A DNA stretch of 8,932 bases from contig JAOZLQ010000055.1 of assembly GCA_029934755.1 (NCBI GenBank), forward strand, positions 4,035 through 12,966. Reading direction: 5' to 3'. The stretch comes from Desulfuromusa sp. Its GTDB lineage: Bacteria > Desulfobacterota > Desulfuromonadia > Desulfuromonadales > Geopsychrobacteraceae. A program made the translations under genes and the position numbers. The stretch's first letter is position 1, and the number at the start of each line of letters is the position of its first letter. Under the pieces are notes generated by a model. That model worked only from the letters and a program-made list of their open reading frames with translations. It ran no database searches and was not told the DNA's origin. Below are positions 1 through 6,510 of this stretch, piece by piece.

Positions 1-459
1 TCATTTTGCCATGCACAATTGACATCGCTTTATGTTCAGCAGCAGGAATATTCTACCGCTGCAGAGCATGCCCGGCAGGCTTTTGCTGCTGGGAATAACG
101 ATTCAAGGTTCATGCTGCTGGCAGCATCTGTTCTAGAGCACGTTGGATCATTGGATGAGGCAGAAACTATTCTGAAAATGTTTCCTGTTTCCAGTGGTAA
201 AGGTGTTACTAGCCTACCGTTGGCTGAATTCTGGCTTCGGCATAACCGGGAGCTTGGCAATATTCTTGATACCTTTAATGCTGCTTGCCGGGATGAACCA
301 GAAAATCCACGTTGGCAATTACGAGCTGCACAGACCTATCTGGCACGAAATTGGGTCAAAGATGGATTGAAGTTGTTACGAAAAGTAGTGAATGATCCCC
401 GGTTGGAACCTGAACTGGCTCAAGAAGCAAAACAACTGCTGACTGATCATCATGGCTGA
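1..459 (+). CDS. TPR-repeat protein, C-terminal part (5' end outside window)
   Basis: The frame is open from base 1, so this is the last 152 codons of a longer gene; the TTG at 19 is an internal codon, not a convincing start. The residues form helix pairs typical of tetratricopeptide repeats: an A-rich unit around residues 15-50 (EHARQAFAAG, then SLDEAETIL) and another at about 100-125 (NPRWQLRAAQTYLARN, then GLKLLRKVV). TPR arrays act as protein-protein scaffolds. No enzyme motif is visible in this fragment, so the partner is unknown. The stop codon overlaps the next gene by 8 bases, which implies translational coupling with the deacylase. Large TPR proteins of exopolysaccharide or outer-membrane systems end in a similar way, but the missing N-terminus prevents a finer call. 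Confidence 0.75.
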   Translation, partial: SFCHAQLTSLYVQQQEYSTAAEHARQAFAAGNNDSRFMLLAASVLEHVGSLDEAETILKMFPVSSGKGVTSLPLAEFWLRHNRELGNILDTFNAACRDEPENPRWQLRAAQTYLARNWVKDGLKLLRKVVNDPRLEPELAQEAKQLLTDHHG

Positions 460-931
460 ACTGGCTGAATTGAAAGAATATCTGGCAACTCATAATATTG
501 AAGTGTGGGAATATGCCGAGCCAACAGCGACAGCGGTGGCAGCAGCAAATGCCGTTGGATGTCGTGTTGCTGAAATTGCCAAAACCCTGCTATTTCTGGT
601 CGGTGGTAACCCCGTTGCTGTTGTTACCTGCGGTGATATGAAGGTAAAAAGTTCCCTTTTGAAACAGGCATTTGGGTTGTCCGGAAAGGTGAAATTGCCT
701 CAAGCTGATGAGGTTTCAAATTATACGGGCTATATGCCCGGGGGGGTCTGTCCGTTTTTACTTCCAGAAGGGCTGCCACTTCTTCTCGATACTTCTTTGC
801 AAAGATTTCCGGTGGTTTATGCAGCTGCTGGTAATAACCATTCTGCTGTTCCAGTCACTGTCTCTCAGCTGAAAAAAATGACTGGTGGGGAACTGGCTGA
901 GCTTTGTGATCCCATCCTTGACAAAAACTAG
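452..931 (+). CDS. YbaK/ProX-family aminoacyl-tRNA deacylase
   Basis: This 159-residue protein is the usual size for a stand-alone YbaK/EbsC/ProX domain. Such proteins hydrolyse mischarged tRNAs in trans (for example Cys- or Ala-tRNA(Pro)) in the cytoplasm and so protect translation fidelity. Visible family features are the early AKTLLFLV strand with the conserved lysine (K44), the VAVVTCGDMKVKSSLL segment, the GYMPGGVCPF glycine/proline loop near residues 92-101, and VVYAAAGNNHSAVPV towards the end. The ATG at 452 lies inside the end of the TPR gene (8-base overlap), and the two are probably one transcript. Exact substrate specificity (YbaK-like Cys-tRNA versus ProX-like Ala-tRNA) cannot be read from the sequence. 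Confidence 0.88.
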   Translation: MAELAELKEYLATHNIEVWEYAEPTATAVAAANAVGCRVAEIAKTLLFLVGGNPVAVVTCGDMKVKSSLLKQAFGLSGKVKLPQADEVSNYTGYMPGGVCPFLLPEGLPLLLDTSLQRFPVVYAAAGNNHSAVPVTVSQLKKMTGGELAELCDPILDKN

Positions 932-958
932 ATTTCTATTTTTGGTTTATTAGTTTTC

Positions 959-986
959 TTGAATTTTTTAGTTTGCTTGTTATAAT
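959..986 (+). promoter_or_regulatory. Sigma70-type promoter for the histidine kinase operon
   Basis: TTGAAT (959-964) and a perfect TATAAT (981-986) are separated by 16 bases in the AT-rich gap after the deacylase gene. Transcription would start near 993, leaving a leader of about 75 bases before the kinase ATG at 1069. It is the best promoter match in the window and supports a new transcription unit beginning here. Confidence 0.7.
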
Positions 987-1052
987 GCTGTTTTAGGTGA
1001 AGAGGGTTTTGAGTATTTAGTGACCTTCTCAATCTTATCCGTCATTTCTTTT

Positions 1053-1058
1053 GAGGAG
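1053..1058 (+). promoter_or_regulatory. Ribosome binding site deciding the kinase start
   Basis: GAGGAG at 1053-1058 stands 10 bases before ATG 1069. A longer reading from TTG 1051 would place this Shine-Dalgarno sequence inside the gene, so ATG 1069 is preferred. Confidence 0.7.
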
Positions 1059-1068
1059 CCTTCTCACG

Positions 1069-2127
1069 ATGGTTTGGGAAACCGCTAAGCGGTTGGACGA
1101 TAGTTATAAAAATACTTGGGGATTTGCCCAACTTCTTGAGCATATCGATATCGGGATTCTGGTTCTGGATATAGACCAGAAGGCGATTGATTATTGTAAT
1201 GCCGCTTTTTTTGAGGTGTTGCAGGACGAAAACCTTTGCCGTAATTACAATGGTTTGTATGATTTGTTTGTGCGGAATATCGAAGCAATGGATGATTTCG
1301 ACCTTGCTGGTCGTGTCGCCCATCAAGTGACCCATCAGGGGCGTTTGTTCGGCCATTCTGTCTACAAGGCGGCATCTAATTATCGTTGCATATTTATTCG
1401 TGATATCACTGAGAAAAGCCGCCTTGAATCGATTGCTCAGGCGGTCAATACAATGGATAATATCGGTTTCATCTTTTCTGGAATCCGACATGAAATTGGT
1501 AATCCGTTGAACTCATTGAAAATGGCTTTAAGTGTATTGAAGCAAAGTCCAGAAGCTACTTCTCCTGAGATGTTGCATGAATATATCGAGCGAGGTTTGG
1601 CCGATATTGGACGGATGGAATATCTGCTGAAATCACTGAAAGCATTTACCATGTACGATAGTGTCGATCTCAAAGATTTGCACTTGGTTGAGTTTATGGA
1701 GAAGTTTATATCATTAATTGAGCGTGATTTTCATTCTTATGGTATCCGGATTAAAACTGATATCCCTCTCGATATTGCTTGGGTGCGGATTGATGAACGG
1801 GCTTTACATCAAGCATTGCTGAATATTTTCAACAATGCTGCTGATGCTTTAAAGGATCAGAATACTCCGGAAATCAGCATCCGTGCTGAAGTCCATGATC
1901 AGCTCATGTGGTTGACAGTTGCTGATAATGGATGTGGGATTTTTCCAGAACAGTTAAAGTATCTTTTTCAACCTTTTAATACCAATAAACCAAACGGCAA
2001 TGGGTTGGGTCTGGTGATTACTCGAAAATTACTGGCGATGATGAATAGTGATATCGATATCGTCAGTCAGTCGGGTTCTGGAACCGAAGTGAGAATCAGG
2101 TTGCCGATTGCAGTAACGCAAAGCTAG
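1069..2127 (+). CDS. Soluble PAS-like sensor histidine kinase
   Basis: This 352-residue cytoplasmic histidine kinase has no signal peptide or membrane segment. Residues about 20-112 look like a PAS-type sensor (HIDIGILVLDIDQKAIDYCN at the start, IFIRDITEKSRLE at the end, the usual PAS exit). The phosphoacceptor is H141 in RHEIGNPLNSLK. The ATPase domain has an N box (NIFNNAADAL, about 252-261), a G1 box (DNGCG, 286-290), an F box (LFQPFNTNK) and a G2 box (GNGLGL, 310-315), and ends in GTEVRIRLP. All residues needed for autophosphorylation are therefore present. It leads a run of co-directional genes. The response regulator begins 47 bases after its stop, so that protein is the likely phosphate acceptor. 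The ligand or signal of the PAS-like domain cannot be told. Confidence 0.92.
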   Translation: MVWETAKRLDDSYKNTWGFAQLLEHIDIGILVLDIDQKAIDYCNAAFFEVLQDENLCRNYNGLYDLFVRNIEAMDDFDLAGRVAHQVTHQGRLFGHSVYKAASNYRCIFIRDITEKSRLESIAQAVNTMDNIGFIFSGIRHEIGNPLNSLKMALSVLKQSPEATSPEMLHEYIERGLADIGRMEYLLKSLKAFTMYDSVDLKDLHLVEFMEKFISLIERDFHSYGIRIKTDIPLDIAWVRIDERALHQALLNIFNNAADALKDQNTPEISIRAEVHDQLMWLTVADNGCGIFPEQLKYLFQPFNTNKPNGNGLGLVITRKLLAMMNSDIDIVSQSGSGTEVRIRLPIAVTQS

Positions 2128-2174
2128 ACTTGTTTAGCAATAGCGTTTCTTTCGATCATATAACAGGTCAAATT

Positions 2175-3269
2175 GTGAAAAAAATACTGATTGTTGACGA
2201 TGAAAAATCTTTCCTTCTCTCTTTGAAGGATGGTCTGAGTACGCACAGTGATACCTTCCAAATTTTGACGGCCGAAAATGGCCGTGAAGCTGTTGATATA
2301 CTACGTTCATTATCGGTTGATCTGTTGGTTACTGATTTAAAATTGCCAGAAATGAATGGTTTTGAACTGCTAGCCTGGACGAGTCGACATCAACCGCAAT
2401 TGCCGGTCATTGTCATGTCTGCTTTTGGCACTCCAGAGATTGAAGCCCGCCTGGCAAAAATGGATACTTTGCAGTTTCTGGAAAAACCCCTTGATATTCA
2501 GATGCTTGAAGAGGGCATTTTTAATGGTTTGAATGCGGGGGGAAAAAGTTTTATCCGTGGGATTACCCTTGCGACTTTTTTGCAACTGATGAAAGTTGAG
2601 AAAAAAAATTGCACCCTTAAAATTTCGAATTCTAAGCAATCTGCCTATCTATATGTTCGACGGGGTGAGCTGATTGATGCCGAATTAGGTGATCTGGTTG
2701 GTTTGGAAGCTGCTTTAGAAATTGTCGGTTGGAACGATGCAGAAATTGAAATGGACGGGATCTGCCGACGTCAAGATGATACCATCAATCTTTCGATGGA
2801 GCATTTGCTGATTGAGGCATTTAAGCGAAAAGACGAAGCCGCTGAACTGGAAAAATCAGATTTATTAGCTGTGGATGAACGGGTTAATGGTTTTTTGGAT
2901 GGGTTGTCTGAGGCCAAAAAAACAGGTAAGGTCTCTGAGAATTTCCCCCTTAAACGTCTGAATGAGGCTTTGACCAAGCTGACTCCGGTGCAAGAATATG
3001 CAATTTATGATGAGTCAAGTGTTCTGGTAAGCAAAAGTTCGGGGGAAAGTTCGCTGGGTGAAATTGATCCTGCTACTTTTGATTATTTGCTTACTCCCAT
3101 TGCTGAAAATCTGAGTTTAGGTGATTACCGTTTTGTCACTTTCAACAGTGCTAGCCGGAATCGTTATCTTTTGTTTCATAGCCAGCAATACTGTATCTTG
3201 GCAAAATTAAAACCAGGGACACAATCGCAGCAAGTCATCAAAGAGGTTGAGCGATATCTTAACCGCTGA
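2175..3269 (+). CDS. Response regulator: receiver, PATAN (DUF4388) and Roadblock-like domains
   Basis: This 364-residue protein begins at GTG 2175 with the typical receiver start MKKILIVDDE; AGGT lies 6 bases upstream. A TTG at 2130 would add 15 residues that do not resemble a receiver. The receiver (1-120) has acidic D8 and D9, phosphoacceptor D54 (LLVTDLKLPEMNGFELL), S82 and K104 (FLEKP), so it should be phosphorylatable. Residues about 125-195 match the PATAN/DUF4388 pattern (ITLATFLQLMKVEKKNCTLK, LYVRRGELIDAELGDLVG, then a GW motif). Residues about 258-362 resemble a Roadblock/LC7 fold (RLNEALTKLTPVQEYAIYDE, RNRYLLFHSQQYCILAKL). There is no DNA-binding or enzymatic output domain, so output is probably through protein contacts, perhaps with the Roadblock proteins encoded just downstream. 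The Roadblock assignment is by pattern only. Confidence 0.88.
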   Translation: MKKILIVDDEKSFLLSLKDGLSTHSDTFQILTAENGREAVDILRSLSVDLLVTDLKLPEMNGFELLAWTSRHQPQLPVIVMSAFGTPEIEARLAKMDTLQFLEKPLDIQMLEEGIFNGLNAGGKSFIRGITLATFLQLMKVEKKNCTLKISNSKQSAYLYVRRGELIDAELGDLVGLEAALEIVGWNDAEIEMDGICRRQDDTINLSMEHLLIEAFKRKDEAAELEKSDLLAVDERVNGFLDGLSEAKKTGKVSENFPLKRLNEALTKLTPVQEYAIYDESSVLVSKSSGESSLGEIDPATFDYLLTPIAENLSLGDYRFVTFNSASRNRYLLFHSQQYCILAKLKPGTQSQQVIKEVERYLNR

Positions 3270-3309
3270 TATGTCGTCATAGTTAACACGGTTCTGGGGA
3301 GGACAAGGG

Positions 3310-3963
3310 ATGATACATTTAATCGATGAACTCAAGGTAATTCCAGGGGTTATAGGGGCCTGTATAGTAACTTCCCAGGAAGGGGTGAAGGTGACAAATC
3401 TGCCAGCTATATTCAAACCCGAGCGGTTGAGTCTGGTTGGTAAGCATCTATTAAAACTCTACTCTGCTGGACGTATGAGTTTTAATGATTTGACTGATGT
3501 CACTCTGCACTATGATGAATCGGTGGTGGTCGCGCGCGAATTGGATAAGGGGATGTTGATGTTTGCTATCTGTGATCCCAGTTTCAACCATAATCTTTTG
3601 ACCATGTCGTTTAATCTGCTTTATGAAGAATTTATAAATGGTAATTTTTCTGTAGTAGCAAATGAAACGACGGTAGCAGCAGCACCAGTGGCAAAATCGG
3701 CACTGCCATCCGAACAGAAAATAAGTGGAATACTACAGGATCTTCTCGATGAGATGAAAGATGCTCTTGGTAAAATTTTGGGGCCGATGGCTGGGTTTGT
3801 TTTTGATGAGGTGACCGAAGAGTGGATGGATCAGGGATCTGCTGACTTTTCCCGGATAGATGAATTGATCGAACAGATCAATCAGGAAATTTCCGATGAG
3901 GATAAAGAGGATCAGTATCGCCAGCTTATTTCGTCAGCACTCAAAAGTTATCAGAAAGGTTAG
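3310..3963 (+). CDS. Roadblock/LC7-like protein with C-terminal helical domain
   Basis: This 217-residue cytoplasmic protein starts at ATG 3310 behind a very strong ribosome site (GGGGAGGA, 3296-3303). Residues 1-110 follow the Roadblock/LC7 pattern: helix LIDELKVIPGVIGACIV, a strand-turn with EGV, a long middle helix, strands around VTLHYDESVVVARELDKGML, and a final helix LLTMSFNLLYEEF. A low-complexity alanine/valine/threonine linker (about 118-135) leads to an acidic helical region (135-217) with GPMAGFVFDEVTEEW followed by IDELIEQINQEI. A similar GP-[MI]-A motif with a following helical hairpin occurs at the ends of other bacterial signalling proteins, but I cannot name the family with certainty. 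It probably binds a GTPase or a partner Roadblock chain. It sits between the response regulator and another Roadblock gene, 40 and 6 bases away. Confidence 0.75.
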   Translation: MIHLIDELKVIPGVIGACIVTSQEGVKVTNLPAIFKPERLSLVGKHLLKLYSAGRMSFNDLTDVTLHYDESVVVARELDKGMLMFAICDPSFNHNLLTMSFNLLYEEFINGNFSVVANETTVAAAPVAKSALPSEQKISGILQDLLDEMKDALGKILGPMAGFVFDEVTEEWMDQGSADFSRIDELIEQINQEISDEDKEDQYRQLISSALKSYQKG

Positions 3964-3969
3964 ACCTCT

Positions 3970-4329
3970 ATGGCAACTGCAAAAGATTTTGTTGACCGAA
4001 TTAACCAGATTGATGGTGTTGCTGGCTGCTTGCTGGTTAAAGATAATGGTGCGTTGCTTGGCCAAACTCTGGATGATGTCGAAGTTTATTCAACCTTGCT
4101 GCAGCTCAGCTCTAGTTTGTCTCGTGATATCATGACTAATATTGGTTTTAGTCACTGTCGTTACCTTAGTTTCAGTCGGCTCAATATGCAGAATTTCTAT
4201 GTTTTCCCTATCGATAAATATCTGCTGGGAGTTGTGCAATTGGCGGACTGCTCTGCTGATGCTATGCTGGAGAGAATCTATCGACTTATTGGGCGGGTTT
4301 CTACTGGTGGATCTGTGATAGTTTCCTGA
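3970..4329 (+). CDS. Stand-alone Roadblock/LC7 domain protein
   Basis: This 119-residue protein consists of a single Roadblock/LC7 domain, the family's normal size (MglB-like). It opens with FVDRINQIDGVAGCLLVKDN (helix then first strand), has GALLGQTLDD as the turn and second strand, a central helix around VEVYSTLLQLSSSLS, a strand pair CRYLSFSRLNMQNFYVFPID-KYLLGVVQL, and a C-terminal helix. Family members form dimers and act as GTPase-activating or scaffolding partners of Ras-like GTPases. No GTPase is encoded nearby. The start is 6 bases after the preceding stop, with AGAAAGG at the end of that gene as the likely ribosome site, so translation is coupled. Its small size makes it a likely partner of the larger Roadblock-like protein upstream. 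Confidence 0.8.
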   Translation: MATAKDFVDRINQIDGVAGCLLVKDNGALLGQTLDDVEVYSTLLQLSSSLSRDIMTNIGFSHCRYLSFSRLNMQNFYVFPIDKYLLGVVQLADCSADAMLERIYRLIGRVSTGGSVIVS

Positions 4330-4344
4330 TTTCAGGGTGTCATT

Positions 4345-4869
4345 ATGCTTGATTTATTGCGCCAACGACGTAGTGTGAGAAAATTTAAACGGCAATCGGT
4401 TGAAGTAGAAAAAATTTCTCAACTGAGTGAGGCATTGTTGCGTTCTCCAACTTCCAGAAATCAGCAACCCTGTGAATTTGTGCTGGTTGATGACCCTGAA
4501 AAATTGGCACAGTTGGCAACGGCAAAAGCACATGGGGCCTCATTTTTTACGACAGCACCTTTGGCTGTGGTTATTGCAGCTAATCCGGAAGTATCGGATG
4601 TCTGGATTGAAGATAGCTCAATAGCGGCAATTATCGTACAATTGGTGGCAGAGCAACTTGGTTTGAAAAGTTGTTGGGCGCAGCTTCGCTTACGGATTCA
4701 TGCTGGTAACCAAAATGCTTCAGAATTTGTTCGCCAATTGGTTGGTCTTCCAGCAGGGATAGAAGTGCCAATGATGATTGCTATCGGTTATCCAGATGAG
4801 GATATCGCTGATCACTCTCGTAAAACTTTATTAAATTCGAAAATTCATCATAATCAGTTTGGGGTATAG
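4345..4869 (+). CDS. Nitroreductase-family FMN oxidoreductase
   Basis: This 174-residue protein has the nitroreductase-fold hallmarks: the N-terminal FMN-phosphate motif RQRRSVRKFK (about 6-15), SPTSRNQQPCEFVLVDD (about 34-50), a central AAIIVQLVAEQLGLKSCW helix-strand that packs at the flavin, and the late IGYPDE motif followed by KIHHNQFG at the end. Family members are homodimers that bind FMN and reduce quinones, nitro compounds or other electron acceptors with NAD(P)H. The physiological substrate cannot be predicted. The start follows AGGGTG (4334-4339) and is 15 bases after the Roadblock stop, so it may share the signalling operon's transcript. A functional link to that module is not evident. 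Confidence 0.88.
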   Translation: MLDLLRQRRSVRKFKRQSVEVEKISQLSEALLRSPTSRNQQPCEFVLVDDPEKLAQLATAKAHGASFFTTAPLAVVIAANPEVSDVWIEDSSIAAIIVQLVAEQLGLKSCWAQLRLRIHAGNQNASEFVRQLVGLPAGIEVPMMIAIGYPDEDIADHSRKTLLNSKIHHNQFGV

Positions 4870-4884
4870 AACCTCTAGTAATAC

Positions 4885-4890
4885 AGGAGA
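4885..4890 (+). promoter_or_regulatory. Ribosome binding site deciding the FKBP start
   Basis: AGGAGA stands 4 bases before ATG 4895. A longer reading from 4859 would add 12 residues unlike the family and would overlap the nitroreductase gene, so it is not preferred. Confidence 0.7.
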
Positions 4891-4894
4891 AATA

Positions 4895-5323
4895 ATGTCA
4901 TTTGTTGCTGTCGGAAACAAAGTCAAGATTCATTATACAGGAACTTATGATGACGGTGAGGTGTTTGATTCATCGCGTGACACGGAGCCATTGGAGTTTG
5001 AAGTTGGAGCCGAAGAGGTTATCCCCGGATTTGATAATGCGGTGATCGGCATGAAGGTTGGCGAATCCAAACAGGTTCGGTTGCTGGAAGATGAGGCGTA
5101 TGGCCCCTACAATCAGGAAATGGTGTTTGATGCCGATCCTGATCAGTTTGAAGATGGTTTAACTCCAGAAACTGGACAGCAGTTTCAAACTGAGATGGAA
5201 GATGGAACCCCACTTTTATTGACGGTTAAATCGGTGGATAATGGCAAGGTTGTTCTTGATGCCAATCATCCCATGGCTGGTAAGGTGCTTAATTTCAATC
5301 TGGAGCTTGTTGAAATCGTTTAG
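4895..5323 (+). CDS. SlyD-like FKBP-type peptidyl-prolyl cis-trans isomerase
   Basis: This 142-residue cytoplasmic protein has an FKBP core in two parts, VGNKVKIHYTGTYDDGEVFD (6-25) with PLEFEVGAEEVIPGFDNAV (32-50), and the closing strand NFNLELVEIV. Between them lies a SlyD-type insert-in-flap chaperone region (about 73-125) introduced by EDEAYGPYNQEMV and closed by DANHPMAGKVL, the SlyD/FkpB signature. It should catalyse proline isomerisation and act as a folding helper. Unlike E. coli SlyD it lacks the histidine/cysteine-rich metal-binding tail and ends right after the core, so a nickel-delivery role is unlikely. It begins 25 bases after the nitroreductase stop and is the last gene before the strong terminator at 5345-5381. 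Confidence 0.93.
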   Translation: MSFVAVGNKVKIHYTGTYDDGEVFDSSRDTEPLEFEVGAEEVIPGFDNAVIGMKVGESKQVRLLEDEAYGPYNQEMVFDADPDQFEDGLTPETGQQFQTEMEDGTPLLLTVKSVDNGKVVLDANHPMAGKVLNFNLELVEIV

Positions 5324-5344
5324 CCTTAATGCCTCTAAATTTTT

Positions 5345-5381
5345 AAAAACCACAGAGTTGTTATAATTCTGTGGTTTTTTT
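5345..5381 (+). terminator. Rho-independent terminator after the FKBP gene
   Basis: CCACAGA (5350-5356) pairs with TCTGTGG (5368-5374). The stem extends inward by G-T, T-A and T-A pairs, leaving a five-base loop, and outward by five A-T pairs, ending in a seven-base T run (5375-5381). The flanking A run on the left makes it potentially active in both directions. It lies 21 bases after the FKBP stop and 11 bases before the dinB start. Confidence 0.92.
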
Positions 5382-5392
5382 ATGATGGATGA

Positions 5393-6493
5393 ATGCTTGA
5401 AGATCTTCGAAAGATTATCCATATCGATATGGATGCCTTTTATGCCTCAGTTGAGCAACGGGATAATCCGCAGTTGCGCGGTCAGCCAGTGGTCGTTGGG
5501 GGTAATCCTGATGGGCGTGGTGTTGTAGCAACGTGTTCATATGAAGCTCGTCGGTTTGGAATTCATTCTGCTATGTCTTGTGCTCGGGCCTATCGTCTTT
5601 GTCCTCAAGTTGTTTTTGTCCGCCCCCGCTTCGACGCTTATCAAAAAGTTTCTCAGCAAATCAGAGAAATTTTTCTGCATTATACGGATTTGGTCGAACC
5701 CCTCTCTTTAGATGAAGCATTTCTGGATGTCACCATCAATAAGCCGGGCATTCAATCGGCAACCTGGATTGCGCAAAATATTTGCAAAGAAATCCAACTC
5801 AAAACTGGTCTGACGGCCTCAGCAGGGGTGTCATATAACAAATTTCTCGCAAAAATTGCTTCCGATGTAAAGAAACCCAATGGTCTGACTGTCGTAACCC
5901 CGGAACAGGCAGAACAGTTTATTGCCCAATTGCCGATTCGACGCTTTCATGGGGTGGGGCGGGTGACAGAAAAGAAAATGCAGAATCTGGGGATTCATAC
6001 AGGAGCGGACTTGTGTGAACACTCTTTGGCCGAATTGCATAAAAAATTTGGCAAGCCGGGGCAATATTATTTCAACATCGCCCGTGGTATTGACCTGCGA
6101 CCGGTGGTGCCGAATCGGGTGCGTAAATCGATAGGAAAAGAAACGACGTTAAGTGAGGATACTGCTGATATTGGACAACTCATAACAATTATTGGAGATT
6201 TGTCACGGAAAGTTGCTGTTTTACTGGAGAGTCAGCAGAGCAGCGGACTGACATTGACCTTGAAAGTGAAGTACGCTGACTTTCAGATTGTGACTCGACG
6301 TATCAGCCGTGATCTGCCGATAGAGGCTGCTGACGAAATTTTGGCGATTGCGGAAGGTTTGTTGGTGAAAACCCGTGCTGGGGAAAAAGCAGTGCGGTTA
6401 CTTGGTGTGACAATATCAAATCTGACGACAGATATTCCAGTTAAAGAAGTGCTACAAATGGAGCTACCATTTTCGGATATTTTTGAAAAGTAA
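5393..6493 (+). CDS. dinB: DNA polymerase IV (Y-family translesion polymerase)
   Basis: This 366-residue protein is full length for DinB, the error-prone polymerase that bypasses lesions. The palm starts with KIIHIDMDAFYASVEQRDNP: D12 is a metal ligand, and Y17 occupies the steric-gate position (F13 in E. coli). The second catalytic block is SLDEAFLD (105-112), with D107 and E108. Further marks are TASAGVSYNKFLAKIASD, KPNGLTVV, the helix-hairpin-helix RRFHGVGRVTEKKMQNLG (thumb) and the little-finger region from about 245. QMELPF (355-360), close to the end, fits a sliding-clamp binding motif. The start has only a weak ribosome site (GGAT just upstream) and follows the terminator by 11 bases. 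No LexA-type palindrome is recognisable upstream, so SOS control is unproven. The promoter is unclear. Confidence 0.96.
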   Translation: MLEDLRKIIHIDMDAFYASVEQRDNPQLRGQPVVVGGNPDGRGVVATCSYEARRFGIHSAMSCARAYRLCPQVVFVRPRFDAYQKVSQQIREIFLHYTDLVEPLSLDEAFLDVTINKPGIQSATWIAQNICKEIQLKTGLTASAGVSYNKFLAKIASDVKKPNGLTVVTPEQAEQFIAQLPIRRFHGVGRVTEKKMQNLGIHTGADLCEHSLAELHKKFGKPGQYYFNIARGIDLRPVVPNRVRKSIGKETTLSEDTADIGQLITIIGDLSRKVAVLLESQQSSGLTLTLKVKYADFQIVTRRISRDLPIEAADEILAIAEGLLVKTRAGEKAVRLLGVTISNLTTDIPVKEVLQMELPFSDIFEK

Positions 6494-6510
6494 ATATATC
6501 GATAGCTTTT

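Noticed and set aside
924..957. AAAACTA/TAGTTTT pair after the deacylase gene as a terminator
   Set aside because: The stem is seven AT-rich pairs with a 20-base loop and overlaps the stop codon; too weak to call.
1042..1491. 149-residue minus-strand reading frame opposite the histidine kinase
   Set aside because: It lies antisense to a kinase with complete motifs, and its protein shows no family pattern.
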